Source of the DNA: Branchiostoma floridae
Taxonomy: Eukaryota; Chordata; Leptocardii; Amphioxiformes; Branchiostomatidae
Direction: 5' to 3'
Length of the DNA: 64,000 bases
Assembly (NCBI RefSeq): GCF_000003815.2
Contig: NC_049992.1
Coordinates: 19,285,001 to 19,349,000 of the forward strand
Below the pieces are notes generated by a model that made no database searches, had not been told where the DNA came from, and was given only the letters and a program-made list of their open reading frames with translations. Positions within the stretch are counted from its first letter, which is position 1; each line of letters starts with the position of its first letter. The translations under genes were made by a program, and so were the position numbers. Below are positions 37,301 through 44,200 of the stretch, piece after piece.

Positions 37301-38404
37301 TTTAACTCGCTCTAAGAGTCCTATTGTGTACTCTTATCACATGTCTGGTACTACAATAACATCTGTAGACAGTATGCCTGACCTTGAGGTCATTGTCCAG
37401 TCGGACCTTCAGTGGAACAGACACATCTTAAAGATGGTAGCCAGGGCCAATTCTATGACTGGTTTCATCAAAAGAACAATCGGGTTCAACTCTAGCACTG
37501 ATGTACGCAAGGCACTGTACACCACATTGGTGAGAAGCATCTTAGAAAACTGCTCACCTTTGTGGTCCCCTCAGTCCCGCAAACTCATGTCCCTTGTAGA
37601 AGGGGTGCAACGGCGGGCGACTAAATTCATTCTAGGAGCCCACTCGAACACCCTGACCTACAAGGAACGTCTCTCCACCCTTGGTCTGTTGCCTCTTACG
37701 CACAGGCGCGAAGTATGCGACGTCATGGTGTTTATCAAGTCTAAACCAATTGTTCACAAGTATGTATCCTTCCCTTCCAGACCCTCTAGATATCTCAGAT
37801 CTCACATGCTTACCCCCATTAGAGTAAGGACATCAGCCTTCAGCTCTTCTTATATACCAAGGCTGGTCACCATCTGGAATCAGCTGAGTCCTGTCCTCCG
37901 TAATATTGGGGTTCAAGCCACTGAAAAGTCCAATATCTTGACATTCAAGCGATCGCTTGTGAGAGCCACGTTTGTGAGATTTGACACCCAGTTCAATATC
38001 GACGTCCCCTGCTCTTGGTCCACATCTTGTGGGTGTGCCTCTTGCACTGCTTTAAGGCTACATTAGTATTGTAATTAGCTTTTTACTCTGTATATAATGA
38101 TATTTGATAATTTTGTATATAATCAATTCTGTGTATAATTGTCACCAAATTGTATATTCATGTCTACTGACTTTTGATGTCTAATGTTTATTGTTTGATT
38201 TTGGTTTCGCATTGTTTTCTATTATCATTTCAGGTTTGGGAGGACAACTTGTAAAGGTGTTGATACACCTGTTTTGTCCTCCCTTCCACTTGTTTTTGCA
38301 TGTGGTAAATTCAAATAAAGAAATAAAGAAATAAAGAAATACTAATACGCGTAGAACTTTTCCATGCTACTTCCACCAGAGATTGAGTTAAAAACTTACT
38401 TCAT
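22134..38404 (-). CDS. Gene A: secreted protein with four CCP/sushi domains
   Basis: Coding exons on the minus strand are 38400-38404, 33493-33587, 27753-27947, 24600-24797, 22603-22794 and 22134-22435. They join in frame to about 328 aa. The signal peptide is MKFQHRVFVLLMVMLSALVL, then ESEPWWSSRRRRT. Four CCP-like modules follow, each one phase 1-1 exon with the G-WTG-D-VC ending typical of sushi domains and extra Cys pairs. A decayed extra CCP exon lies at about 25095-25187. The last exon carries a 79-bp internal insertion and a premature TGA compared with genes B and C. Intron 1 holds an antisense CR1-like LINE, and the 27947-33493 intron holds repeats and a gap. Role unknown; CCP proteins typically bind ligands or complement outside the cell. 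Expression is not shown by sequence. Confidence 0.8.
22603..22794 (-). CDS. Gene A CCP3 exon
   Basis: 192 nt, phase 1-1, acceptor CTGTTAG, donor GTATGT. Encodes EPPVCSSPPRPANAIRKYC ... CRYECIPGYF ... LRTCVNGVWDGRDTVC. Same length as the gene C counterpart at 62446-62637. Confidence 0.88.
22818..23610 (-). repeat. Dispersed repeat X, minus-strand copy
   Basis: The reverse complement shows ATCATGACGATCCGTCAACACG, the paired TTATGCAAAT / ATTTGCATAATTAATGAGG motifs and the 3' end ACATAACCTTGGCCATTCTGG. Ends only about 25 bp from the CCP3 acceptor of gene A. Confidence 0.8.
23804..23932. repeat. 129-bp foldback (inverted repeat)
   Basis: Arms of about 52 bp (23804-23858 and 23876-23932) are near-perfect inverse complements: CTGTGTATAGCACCAGTCC at the left, GGACTGGTGCTATGCACAG at the right. 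The loop is near GAGGGCGAAGCCCGAG, itself partly self-complementary. Probably a palindromic non-autonomous element. Confidence 0.85.
24349..24448. other. Assembly gap (100 N)
   Basis: 100 N inside a gene A intron. Flanks share TATCACCACACTTTTC-like text, so the gap may hide a tandem repeat. Confidence 0.99.
24600..24797 (-). CDS. Gene A CCP2 exon
   Basis: 198 nt, phase 1-1, acceptor ATTTGTAG, donor GTATGT. Encodes GCSLPPWPKDTYMNCGISYA ... SYYCSLYWHIPDYGS ... TCSKGVWTGTDMVCKRKEG. Orthologous in position and sequence to 45396-45578 (B) and 60121-60306 (C). Confidence 0.9.
25095..25187 (-). pseudogene. Decayed duplicate CCP exon in gene A
   Basis: The acceptor TTTGTAG and about 93 bp resemble the gene A CCP2 exon (AGAAGGGACG..TATGCACCTACTATTGCAG, TATTGGCACATCCCAGACTAC). 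The first domain Cys codon is changed to Trp, the second Cys region is deleted, and the match stops before the final Cys and donor. Confidence 0.8.
25290..25392. repeat. TA and TG dinucleotide microsatellite
   Basis: TATA tract (about 25294-25370) followed by GTGTGT (25371-25393), in a gene A intron. Confidence 0.95.
25540..25690. repeat. TTCGCGGTGGTTTTAAG repeat
   Basis: TTAAGTTCGCGG occurs at about 25551, 25590 and 25665 and TTCGCGGTGGTTTTAAG twice (about 25580 and 25655). A short interspersed repeat of unknown class. 25690-26330 holds nothing else recognised apart from a ~100-bp segment around AAACAAAATTAATCGCAATGT that occurs twice (about 25830 and 26040). Confidence 0.6.
26328..27712 (+). 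repeat. Dispersed repeat X, copy with three internal units
   Basis: Begins ACTAGAGTTC and ends in CACACACACACAGACAGACAG followed by ACATAACCTTAGCCATTCTGG. Inside are three tandem units of about 245 bp, each with GTTTGAAAGTCCTAT, two TTAATTATGCAAAT / ATTTGCATAATTA pairs and ATCATGACGATCCGTCAACACG. No coding frame. Confidence 0.85.
27753..27947 (-). CDS. Gene A CCP1 exon
   Basis: 195 nt, phase 1-1, acceptor CACTTGTAG, donor GTATGT. Encodes ECSSPPRPAYTSMPRC ... DRCYYECSPGCYRV ... WKTCDGGHWTGIDIVCAG. It carries extra Cys like the first CCP of genes B and C, with the same GGAT/GTATGTATTG splice border. Confidence 0.88.
28267..29645 (+). repeat. Dispersed repeat X, second copy flanking the CCP1 exon
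   Basis: Nearly the same 1.38-kb sequence as 26328-27712 in the same orientation, with the same three internal units. The two copies bracket the gene A CCP1 exon. Confidence 0.85.
30301..30676 (+). mobile_element. Truncated copy of a GGGGCACACCCC TIR element
   Basis: GGGGCACACCCCAGTTTCTC, CCCCATTGAAAC, AGTTAAGAGACT and CGGATCCGCTACGCTAATTT match 56634-57000 in order. The right TIR is absent, so the copy is truncated or diverged. 29650-30300 contains nothing recognised. Confidence 0.75.
30892..30997. other. Assembly gap (106 N)
   Basis: A run of 106 N in a gene A intron. Flanks 30680-30891 and 30998-31990 show no gene or known repeat. Confidence 0.99.
31998..32155 (+). repeat. Interspersed repeat, copy 1 (pair with 32657-32805)
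   Basis: GGCCCCGCTATTGAATATTA, GTGCGGGGCTCTGCGGGGTG-CG and TTTTCCCTCAGAAAAGTGC recur in order at 32657-32805. Confidence 0.75.
32511..32640. repeat. GC-rich interspersed repeat
   Basis: CGGGCTTCGCCCCCCTGGGA, GGGGCTCTGCCCCTGGACC and GGCCTTCGGCGTTC form short self-complementary patches in otherwise AT-rich intron. Resembles palindromic non-autonomous element debris. Confidence 0.6.
32657..32805 (+). repeat. Interspersed repeat, copy 2 (pair with 31998-32155)
   Basis: Same blocks as copy 1, plus an internal duplication of TTATGAATATTAATTAGCC. Confidence 0.75.
33000..33180 (+). repeat. Retroelement-like tail
   Basis: CCAAATTTCAGGTCATTCGG, GAAAGAAAGAAAGAA-type purine tract, then ATATAATGAATAAATAAATA. 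Similar phrases (CCAAATTTCAGGCCATTCC) occur near 32868, suggesting two 3' ends of one family. Confidence 0.5.
33493..33587 (-). CDS. Gene A exon 2 (signal peptide)
   Basis: Acceptor TTATTTCCAG precedes 33587; donor GTAAGG follows 33493. 95 nt, phase 2 in, phase 1 out. Encodes FQHRVFVLLMVMLSALVLES, then EPWWSSRRRRT. Like gene W, it keeps WW and a short Arg run after the leader. Confidence 0.88.
34477..34551. repeat. 35-bp tandem duplication in gene A intron 1
   Basis: GTACACCTTTTCGAACAAAGC followed by ACAGACGGTACATT is present twice in a row with no mismatch. Confidence 0.9.
34590..34760 (-). promoter_or_regulatory. Conserved intron-1 block, gene A copy
   Basis: On the minus strand: GATGCTTATCTGCATATCTG, AACATGTTTTG, CACTCAGAGATG and GCCATGGGAGAGTAAC. 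The same blocks are in intron 1 of gene B (42040-42175) and gene C (53625-53760). Either a conserved intronic element or simply recent duplication. Confidence 0.45.
35439..38066 (+). CDS. CR1-like endonuclease/reverse transcriptase polyprotein (open, N-terminus missing)
   Basis: The frame is open for about 875 codons. The only upstream ATG (35436) belongs to flanking intron DNA, so the real N-terminus is lost. The endonuclease remnant shows CYRPPSGN, LGDFNLPRIDW, LLDLVFTD and DTDHTVLEF. RT blocks are ANYRPVSLLSLVSKLMERC, HGFIAGRSTTTQL, MLFLDFAKAFDSVSH, GVPQGSILGPFLFLLFINDL and the catalytic ALFADDSKCF; then RRATKFILG and a C-terminal region to ALRLH and TAG. The lack of any stop suggests recent insertion. 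Confidence 0.93.
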   Translation, partial: YTSCMILVCEIRPPAMGKIAVILCYRPPSGNLSSFTHNLGSTLESVNKEYNMCCVLGDFNLPRIDWANCVVLNEGREADFCNMINNYFLKQINHVPSNSTHNLLDLVFTDFPERFSTIRELPADFDTDHTVLEFSLRCRIQTRQELPRKVYNFTRADWLGLSAHLESLRLSESVTHHHDIDSAWDAWSSAVQSAVDMFVPSRKLKVSTSPPWIDGEVRNLQNKKRTAWKRAKRSDSPSHWEKFRKLRNKLKNLLSAKYNKYLVSLSSTLQESPKRFWAFVRAKSKSRSLPTDVHLNGTVVQSAPDKANLFNDYFFSTFSAPDPNVIKPDIDVIVDERLCNLLLAVESVENVLVNLNTSKAVGPDNISAHVLKGCAKALAPSLTLLFNRSLSAGCVPSRWKDANVLPVHKKGDKENVANYRPVSLLSLVSKLMERCMYNQLIPFLRGSLHEFQHGFIAGRSTTTQLVETYHQVGSILDKGGQVDMLFLDFAKAFDSVSHTLLIHKLQMFGFGGNLLAWFTSYLTDRRQRVVVEGCQSKWLPVTSGVPQGSILGPFLFLLFINDLPCAATQSTVALFADDSKCFREVSKLNDCVKLQNDITAMYNWSLSWKMSFHPSKCKLIRLTRSKSPIVYSYHMSGTTITSVDSMPDLEVIVQSDLQWNRHILKMVARANSMTGFIKRTIGFNSSTDVRKALYTTLVRSILENCSPLWSPQSRKLMSLVEGVQRRATKFILGAHSNTLTYKERLSTLGLLPLTHRREVCDVMVFIKSKPIVHKYVSFPSRPSRYLRSHMLTPIRVRTSAFSSSYIPRLVTIWNQLSPVLRNIGVQATEKSNILTFKRSLVRATFVRFDTQFNIDVPCSWSTSCGCASCTALRLH
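35439..38339 (+). mobile_element. CR1-like LINE, 5' truncated, antisense in gene A intron 1
   Basis: A 2.9-kb non-LTR retrotransposon. The empty-site sequence in introns of genes B and C places the borders near 35438 (ACAATG) and 38340 (ACTAATACGCG). The 3' end is a short tandem AAATAAAG array with no long poly(A). It encodes the C-terminal part of an endonuclease plus a full reverse transcriptase. A clear target-site duplication is not seen; about 8 bp of target seem to be lost. Confidence 0.9.
38400..38404 (-). CDS. Gene A exon 1 (ATG AA)
   Basis: On the minus strand TTCAACATGAA is followed by GTAAGT. Same coding content as the other leader exons. Confidence 0.85.
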
Positions 38405-39690
38405 GTTGAAGTTGTCCCGTTGCAGGTACTGAGCACGCTTGGTATTGTCTGAGTGGTACAGACGCTGCTCCAGCAGAGAAGTCAGGACTGCCGGCGCCCC
38501 AGTCCAGAATCAGAGCTCGGGCGACGGACTACAACATTCTGAAGAGTTGAACGATTTGCAAAAGGGGCGTGTTTCCTAAAATAGGAGTCTGCGCAGTACA
38601 GAAAATGGTCTCAGCCTATGAACTTTAGGTAGATGGTGTTATTATGAATATTCATAAGTAGGCGGTGCTTGTCCTTTTTGTCCTCTGTGAAGACAGACAG
38701 ATGACGTCGAGTCAATCCGTTGTATCTCAGCCGTACAAGTGAACAAGTGAACAGACATGGATGGTGTAATACGTTCTACATAATATACCAGTCAAAAGTT
38801 TCTAAAGGACAGCATGGAAACTTCAGTAGGTCAAGTTATGAAGACTTAACAGGAAAGACCGGACCAATATTGTTGATTATGACATAAACTCAATGTCGAT
38901 CTTTAATCTCCAAGTAGATGTTAGATGGAAGATCGAGACGAATGACTGCCAGAAGAAAAAAAGCAAAATGTGAGAATGAAGTTTTCATAGACATAGAACA
39001 TCGCGATATTCTACTACAGCATCTGTTCGGAGGTCAAGTGATCCTGTATGTTGTTTTTTTCTCAGACAAGGACAACGGTATCGCCCATCTTCACCTGTGA
39101 TGCAATGAAGCATAAAACCTTCTCCTTGGATCCTTGGCACCAAGAGTTTATCCAATTAACATATTTACATATTTACACATTCCGTTCAGATTTCTTTACT
39201 ACTTCGTGGAAGTTCATCTTTTTCACATTCTTTAAATTCTTAAATTTCAACTTTAACCCAAAATTTCGTTACAAGCTCTGAATGTTTCGTATCCTGAATT
39301 TTTCTTCCAAACATTTTTAGTTTCTTGGAAATTTTTATCTTTTGTTAATGGGGTAGGGGACCAGACTTGCGCACTTATCAACTTTAGTTACACACATCAT
39401 TTATTTTCCATTTGTTATTAATTAATATCGTCTTTCATTTTGTATTTAACTTTTGGTATGAGTTATGTTTATGTCCTTGTACATATATGTATAGTGGTGG
39501 CGTGAATATAGGTTAATAACTTGAGTGCGCCAACACTACGTCTGTCATTTTTTGTCAAAGTGAATAAATAAAAAAAACTAACTCCGTGCACACCACGTAA
39601 CATGGAAGCAAGGTCTCCACTGCAGACTGTGGCTGACATAAACGTTTTCACTGCTTATTTGCAAGTTTTCCTGATTATCACGTCTCCAGC
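38405..39690 (-). promoter_or_regulatory. Promoter region of gene A
   Basis: On the minus strand it mirrors the gene B promoter: distal module TTGCAAATAAGCAGTGAAAA near 39650, GACGTCAT (ATGACGTC at 38701-38708), GACAAGCACCGCCTACT, CACGCCCC (GGGGCGTG at 38564-38571) and TGGACTGGGGCGCCGGCAGT. The octamer seen in B, C, W and the orphan is eroded here. Confidence 0.65.
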
Positions 39691-39736
39691 TTGTTTTCCG
39701 CCAGGTCACTAAAAGTCTTTGTCTTTGATCAAAAAG

Positions 39737-40244
39737 TTGTTATTGTTATTGTTATTGGGTGGGCCGACTACTCACTCTTTGCAGCCAGGGGCTGAATTGC
39801 GAGGAGCTTACAATAGGCGGGGCTAAATCGCAAAGGTCTGGAGCGAGCTGCCATTCGGCGCCACTCAGGTGACCTCAATACGACTGTCGCAAGTGTCTGG
39901 AGCGACCTGCCATTCGGCGCCACTCAGGTGACCTCAATACGACAGTAATTGCCTCAGGCGCGGCCAAGGTACTGTAGGTTTTGGACCACTCACACTGCAC
40001 CATCGCACGTGTGACGGGTTCTTTAACGTGCCTGGGGTATGGCTCTCCCCAGACACGGGACCTCCATTTAACGTCCTATACGAGGGACGGCCCTAGCCGA
40101 AGCTAGGTACTCATTTTCAGTGAGTAAAGTGAGGAAAGTCGTGTAAAGTGCCTATCCACAAGGACACGCAGCTGGATTCGAACCCGCAACCTCTCGGTCA
40201 CGGGCCGAACACAATACCACTTTGCTACGCGGTCCCACGTAGCA
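39737..40244 (-). mobile_element. tRNA-derived SINE
   Basis: On the minus strand the head has an A box TAGCAAAGTGG (40217-40227) and a B box GGTTCGAATCC (40174-40184). The body carries a two-fold repeat with CCTGAGTGGCGCCGAATGGC, and the tail is a (AATAAC)n tract (39737-39758). CAAAAAG flanks both ends (39730-39736 and 40245-40251), a likely target-site duplication. Transcription by RNA polymerase III is inferred from the boxes. Confidence 0.85.
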
Positions 40245-40409
40245 CAAAAAGCAGAGCGTAACCATCATGCAAAAGCGAAGGGGATTCTAGGCGTAGTTCG
40301 GATACCCAATTGGAGGCTAGAGGAAACGGTGGACAGCAAAATCAGTGTCAATCGTTATTTCGCGCTGTTGAAATACGTTTTTCTAACTTGAGTGCAGTGC
40401 TTATAAACG

Positions 40410-41262
40410 CAGAAGACGCAGTAATTAAGACAACTTGCAAGTGAGCAGTGAAAACGTTTATTTTACACACAGTCTGCAGTGGATACCATGTTCCCGTGGT
40501 GTGCATGGCGTTAGCCAAGTAAACTCTGATTGTCTTTTGTTCAAGACCTGGCTGCTGCCCAGGAGCAGGTTTTATGCTTCACTACTCAGGTCACAGGTGC
40601 AGATCGGAGATACCTTTGTCTGTGTCTGAGAAAGAAAACAATATACAAGGTCGTTGGACCTCCGAGCAGATGTTGTAGTAGAACATCGTGATGTTTTTTG
40701 GAAAACTTCATTCTCACTTTTTTTCTCTCTTCTGTCAGTCATTCGTCTCGATCTTCCATCCAACATCTGCTTAGAGGTTAAATTGAGTTTATGTCATGAG
40801 CAACAATATTGGCCCGATTTCGTCATCGAAGGAGGCCTTTGTCTTCATAACATGACGTTTTCATGCAGTTGTTTACTATCATTTAGCTGGTGTGATGTAG
40901 AACGTATTGCATCATCTATGAGAGCTCATTTGCATGGGTGAGACAGTGAAGCGATTCGACGTCATCTGTCTGTCTACACAGAGAACAAAGAGACAAGCAC
41001 CGCCTACTCATAAATATTCATGATAACACCATCTACCTGAAGTTCATAGGCTGAGACCCCTCTCTGTACTGCGCAGACTCTCTTTTCTTACGGAACACGC
41101 CCCTTTTGCAAACAGTTCAACTCTTCAGAAGGTTGTAGCCCGTCGCCGGAGCTCTGATTCTGGACTGGGGCGCCGGCAGTCTTGACTTCTCTGCTGGAGC
41201 AGCGTCTGTACCACTCGGATAATACCAAGCTTACACAGTACCTGCAACGGGACAATTTCAAC
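40410..41262 (+). promoter_or_regulatory. Promoter region of gene B
   Basis: Distal module TTGCAAGTGAGCAGTGAAAA near 40434, octamer ATTTGCAT at 40928-40935, CRE-like GACGTCAT at 40958-40965, GACAAGCACCGCCTACTCAT, CACGCCCC at 41096-41103, and the leader-proximal TGGACTGGGGCGCCGGCAGT. Mirrors the gene A promoter and is close to the gene C promoter. Confidence 0.7.
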
Positions 41263-41267
41263 ATGAA
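41263..41267 (+). CDS. Gene B exon 1 (ATG AA)
   Basis: TTTCAACATGAA followed by donor GTAAGT at 41268. Confidence 0.88.
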
Positions 41268-44200
41268 GTAAGTCTATAACTCATTCTCTGGCCTGCATGG
41301 AAAAGTTTTAAAGGTGTTACTAATTCTACCATTGTACAGAAACAATCTAGTCTATATACCTCATAATGTATATGAACCCTTTATTTCTAGACTCAAACTA
41401 CATGTCTTCCTCTGGAAAATAATGGGATTTCATGGTTGTTTTATCACAAATGAGTGCACAAATTAAACATTTACTAGCCATATTCCTCGGAGTAAGCCCC
41501 ATCTAAATCCATACGCCAATCGTTTTGCCTACCGTAGCCATGAATATTCCAGCCGTCCACACGAGCATAAAAACTAAATGTGTAAACTTAGAGCAAAAGA
41601 AGAACAGACCGACTGGTTATTGTTTTTACAGCTTCAATTCAATCACGACTTTGGTAAAAAAAAATGTTGAACAGCCTTCTAAAAGATTTCTATAAGACTT
41701 TTTCTCCGTAATTAAACATAATTAGCTTCTTGTGGTTGATAGTTCAGCAGGATTTGGTCACTGGTGATATTCTGGCTAAAACATTGACAACATTTCCGGG
41801 CTAGTGAGCAAACAATGTCAAACACAGAGTGTCCCTCTCACATTTTACACGCTTATATCAGCTTGATCAAAGGTTGTGAGAGAGGTTATATTGGCTGACC
41901 AGAAAAGACGGGACCAAATCCTCAGTGTAGATCTCGTCCAAACTTGAGAGATTGTTTTAATTCTTGTGCTTGCTGTTTTCTACATATTTATGGTCCCGGG
42001 GATTCTTTTTACTCACTAGCAACCTCTTTACTTCAAGGTGCGATGCTTATTTGCATATCTGAAAAACATGTTTTGTTTCCTCGCGGCTATATATACACTC
42101 AGAGATGGTGTTACCTGGCACCGACATGCTCCAGTGCGTAACCTTCACCGCAGGCCATTGGAGAGTAACACAACATAGAAAGATACGCCTCACTTTTAAA
42201 CGTCATGGTGTTACTCATGGCATTTGCAAGGACCACTTAAGCAAAACGTTCCGTCTGTGCTTCGATGAAAGAAAGGTGTAAACCATTCCGTTCAAATTAC
42301 ACTTGCATGTCTTACCACGACCGTCATGTGCCCGAAGTACTACTTTTGCAAACATATTCAATGTATGCCAGAAATAAATTCTGTTCGAAGTAACAAAGCA
42401 AATGCACAATATATACACAGGCATTTATTTCAACGGTAAATTATCAAACATGTTTTTGCTGTTGATAGTTTCTTCCAGCCTCGAGCCACAGAGGCCTCCT
42501 ATCTACGCTTATGAATCCCCATTCCTTCTTGTTGTGTGCTGTTTTCTATAATTGAAAAAAAAGACAATTTCTGGTGATCCGATGACGTTGGGAAAACAAA
42601 CCGCCGAACAGGAGAAAACAAACTGCAGTACAGGAGACGCTGTAATCAGAAACAGCGAGTAAGCAGTGAAAACTGCAGAGGGTTTTTCAACATTTCAAAA
42701 ATCCTGCAATGGAGGCCACCTGCTCTTGGCTTGCAAGCCGTTAAAATGAACAAGATGATTAGAATTTAGTGTGAGATTTGGCCACTGCCCTGAGGGTGGG
42801 AGGGGGGGCACCTCCGTGGATTACCAGTAGTTTGAGGCAGCGGCCTTTGACGCTATTCTAGCGGAGAGTCAGCAAATGTCTGGAAACTTTATTTCAACAT
42901 TATTTCTAAGCCACTAAGCAAAGCCAAAAAAAACCCATAAGTGTCTTGGATTGCACGTTTCTATTATCTTAATAAAAAAAATTAACGTTGATGATTTTGT
43001 TAAACATAGAAAATAATGCAATTTTATTTAATCGACCTATCTAACGTTAGCGTTCTAACGAGAAACAATCAATACCAGCAACTTTCACAGGTTAGCTTAA
43101 ATTTCATGCTCTTATATTTATATTTTTACAAGGCTGTAATGCAGATTTTAAACCTTGTTACAAATTTATGCAAATCTGGACTGTTTAAATATTAGTCATG
43201 TTTATCAATATCTCAGTAAGTAGTGCCTTTTTTTAGGTTCCTGCACCGTGTATTTTTGCTCCTTCTGATATCAACACTAGCCCTGGAGTCAGAGGCATGG
43301 TTCGATATGCCCGTTTCTACTCGTCCTCATCCCACAGGTATGGGTGTTAGATGATACGAGTGTGAGTCTAAAAGTAATGCAAGTGGCTTTATTGCAACCT
43401 CATTTTTTTCCATCGACTGAATTGAAATTTAGCGCAATAGCACAAAGGTAAAGGCACGTGTCTTCTTGAGACTGAAATATCTCATTTTTTGTTCAAATCA
43501 TTATTGGCAACTTAGTTGATCGTTAGAGGACCAAACCCTTGGAAGTCCGTCGGAAGCAACGGGCAGTACTAGTACATCCATTAAGATGTCCACTTACAAA
43601 GCTATTGTAGGAGACTGAGATTGGACATGCATATCTTTATTTACCACGTGCGTATATTAACAACGTGCGTGTTTTCACTTTTCAAATCCGATATTTTTTT
43701 TCGTTGCTGGGCCGGGGGTGGAATAATCTAGTAATCTTCTGACGAACTTCCAAGGGTGAAGCCATCTTCAAGTTAATCCTGTCTTTCATAAAAAAAAATA
43801 TATATATAGATAAGTCAATCTCAAGAAGATATATGCATTTACCAATTTGCCAAATTATAACTCATTCGATCCTATCAAATCACTCGCATTTACCTTTTGA
43901 CGCACTCTCGTATAACTGCGCCTCAACATTGCAATCTAACTGTAGACGGATATGTATGAAATATTAAGTGTGAGAAATTGTATTTCTATTTTACTTCTTG
44001 TAACACATTTCACTTAAAATCTTCATGAGTGTGATTTTCCTCTAGCAGATCCTAAATGTAAATGAGATAATTAGATATTGATATAGAAACAGCTCTGCAC
44101 CGAATATGGCACGTTTGGTCAACACCTACAATTTCTATTTTACTTGAACGATATTGTGCGTATTGCTTTATGATATTAGAATTAGTAAGTTTAGTTGCAA

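Noticed and set aside
40174..40236. Functional tRNA gene
   Set aside because: A and B boxes are present but the acceptor stem does not close well and a SINE body and tail follow, so it is a tRNA-derived SINE head.
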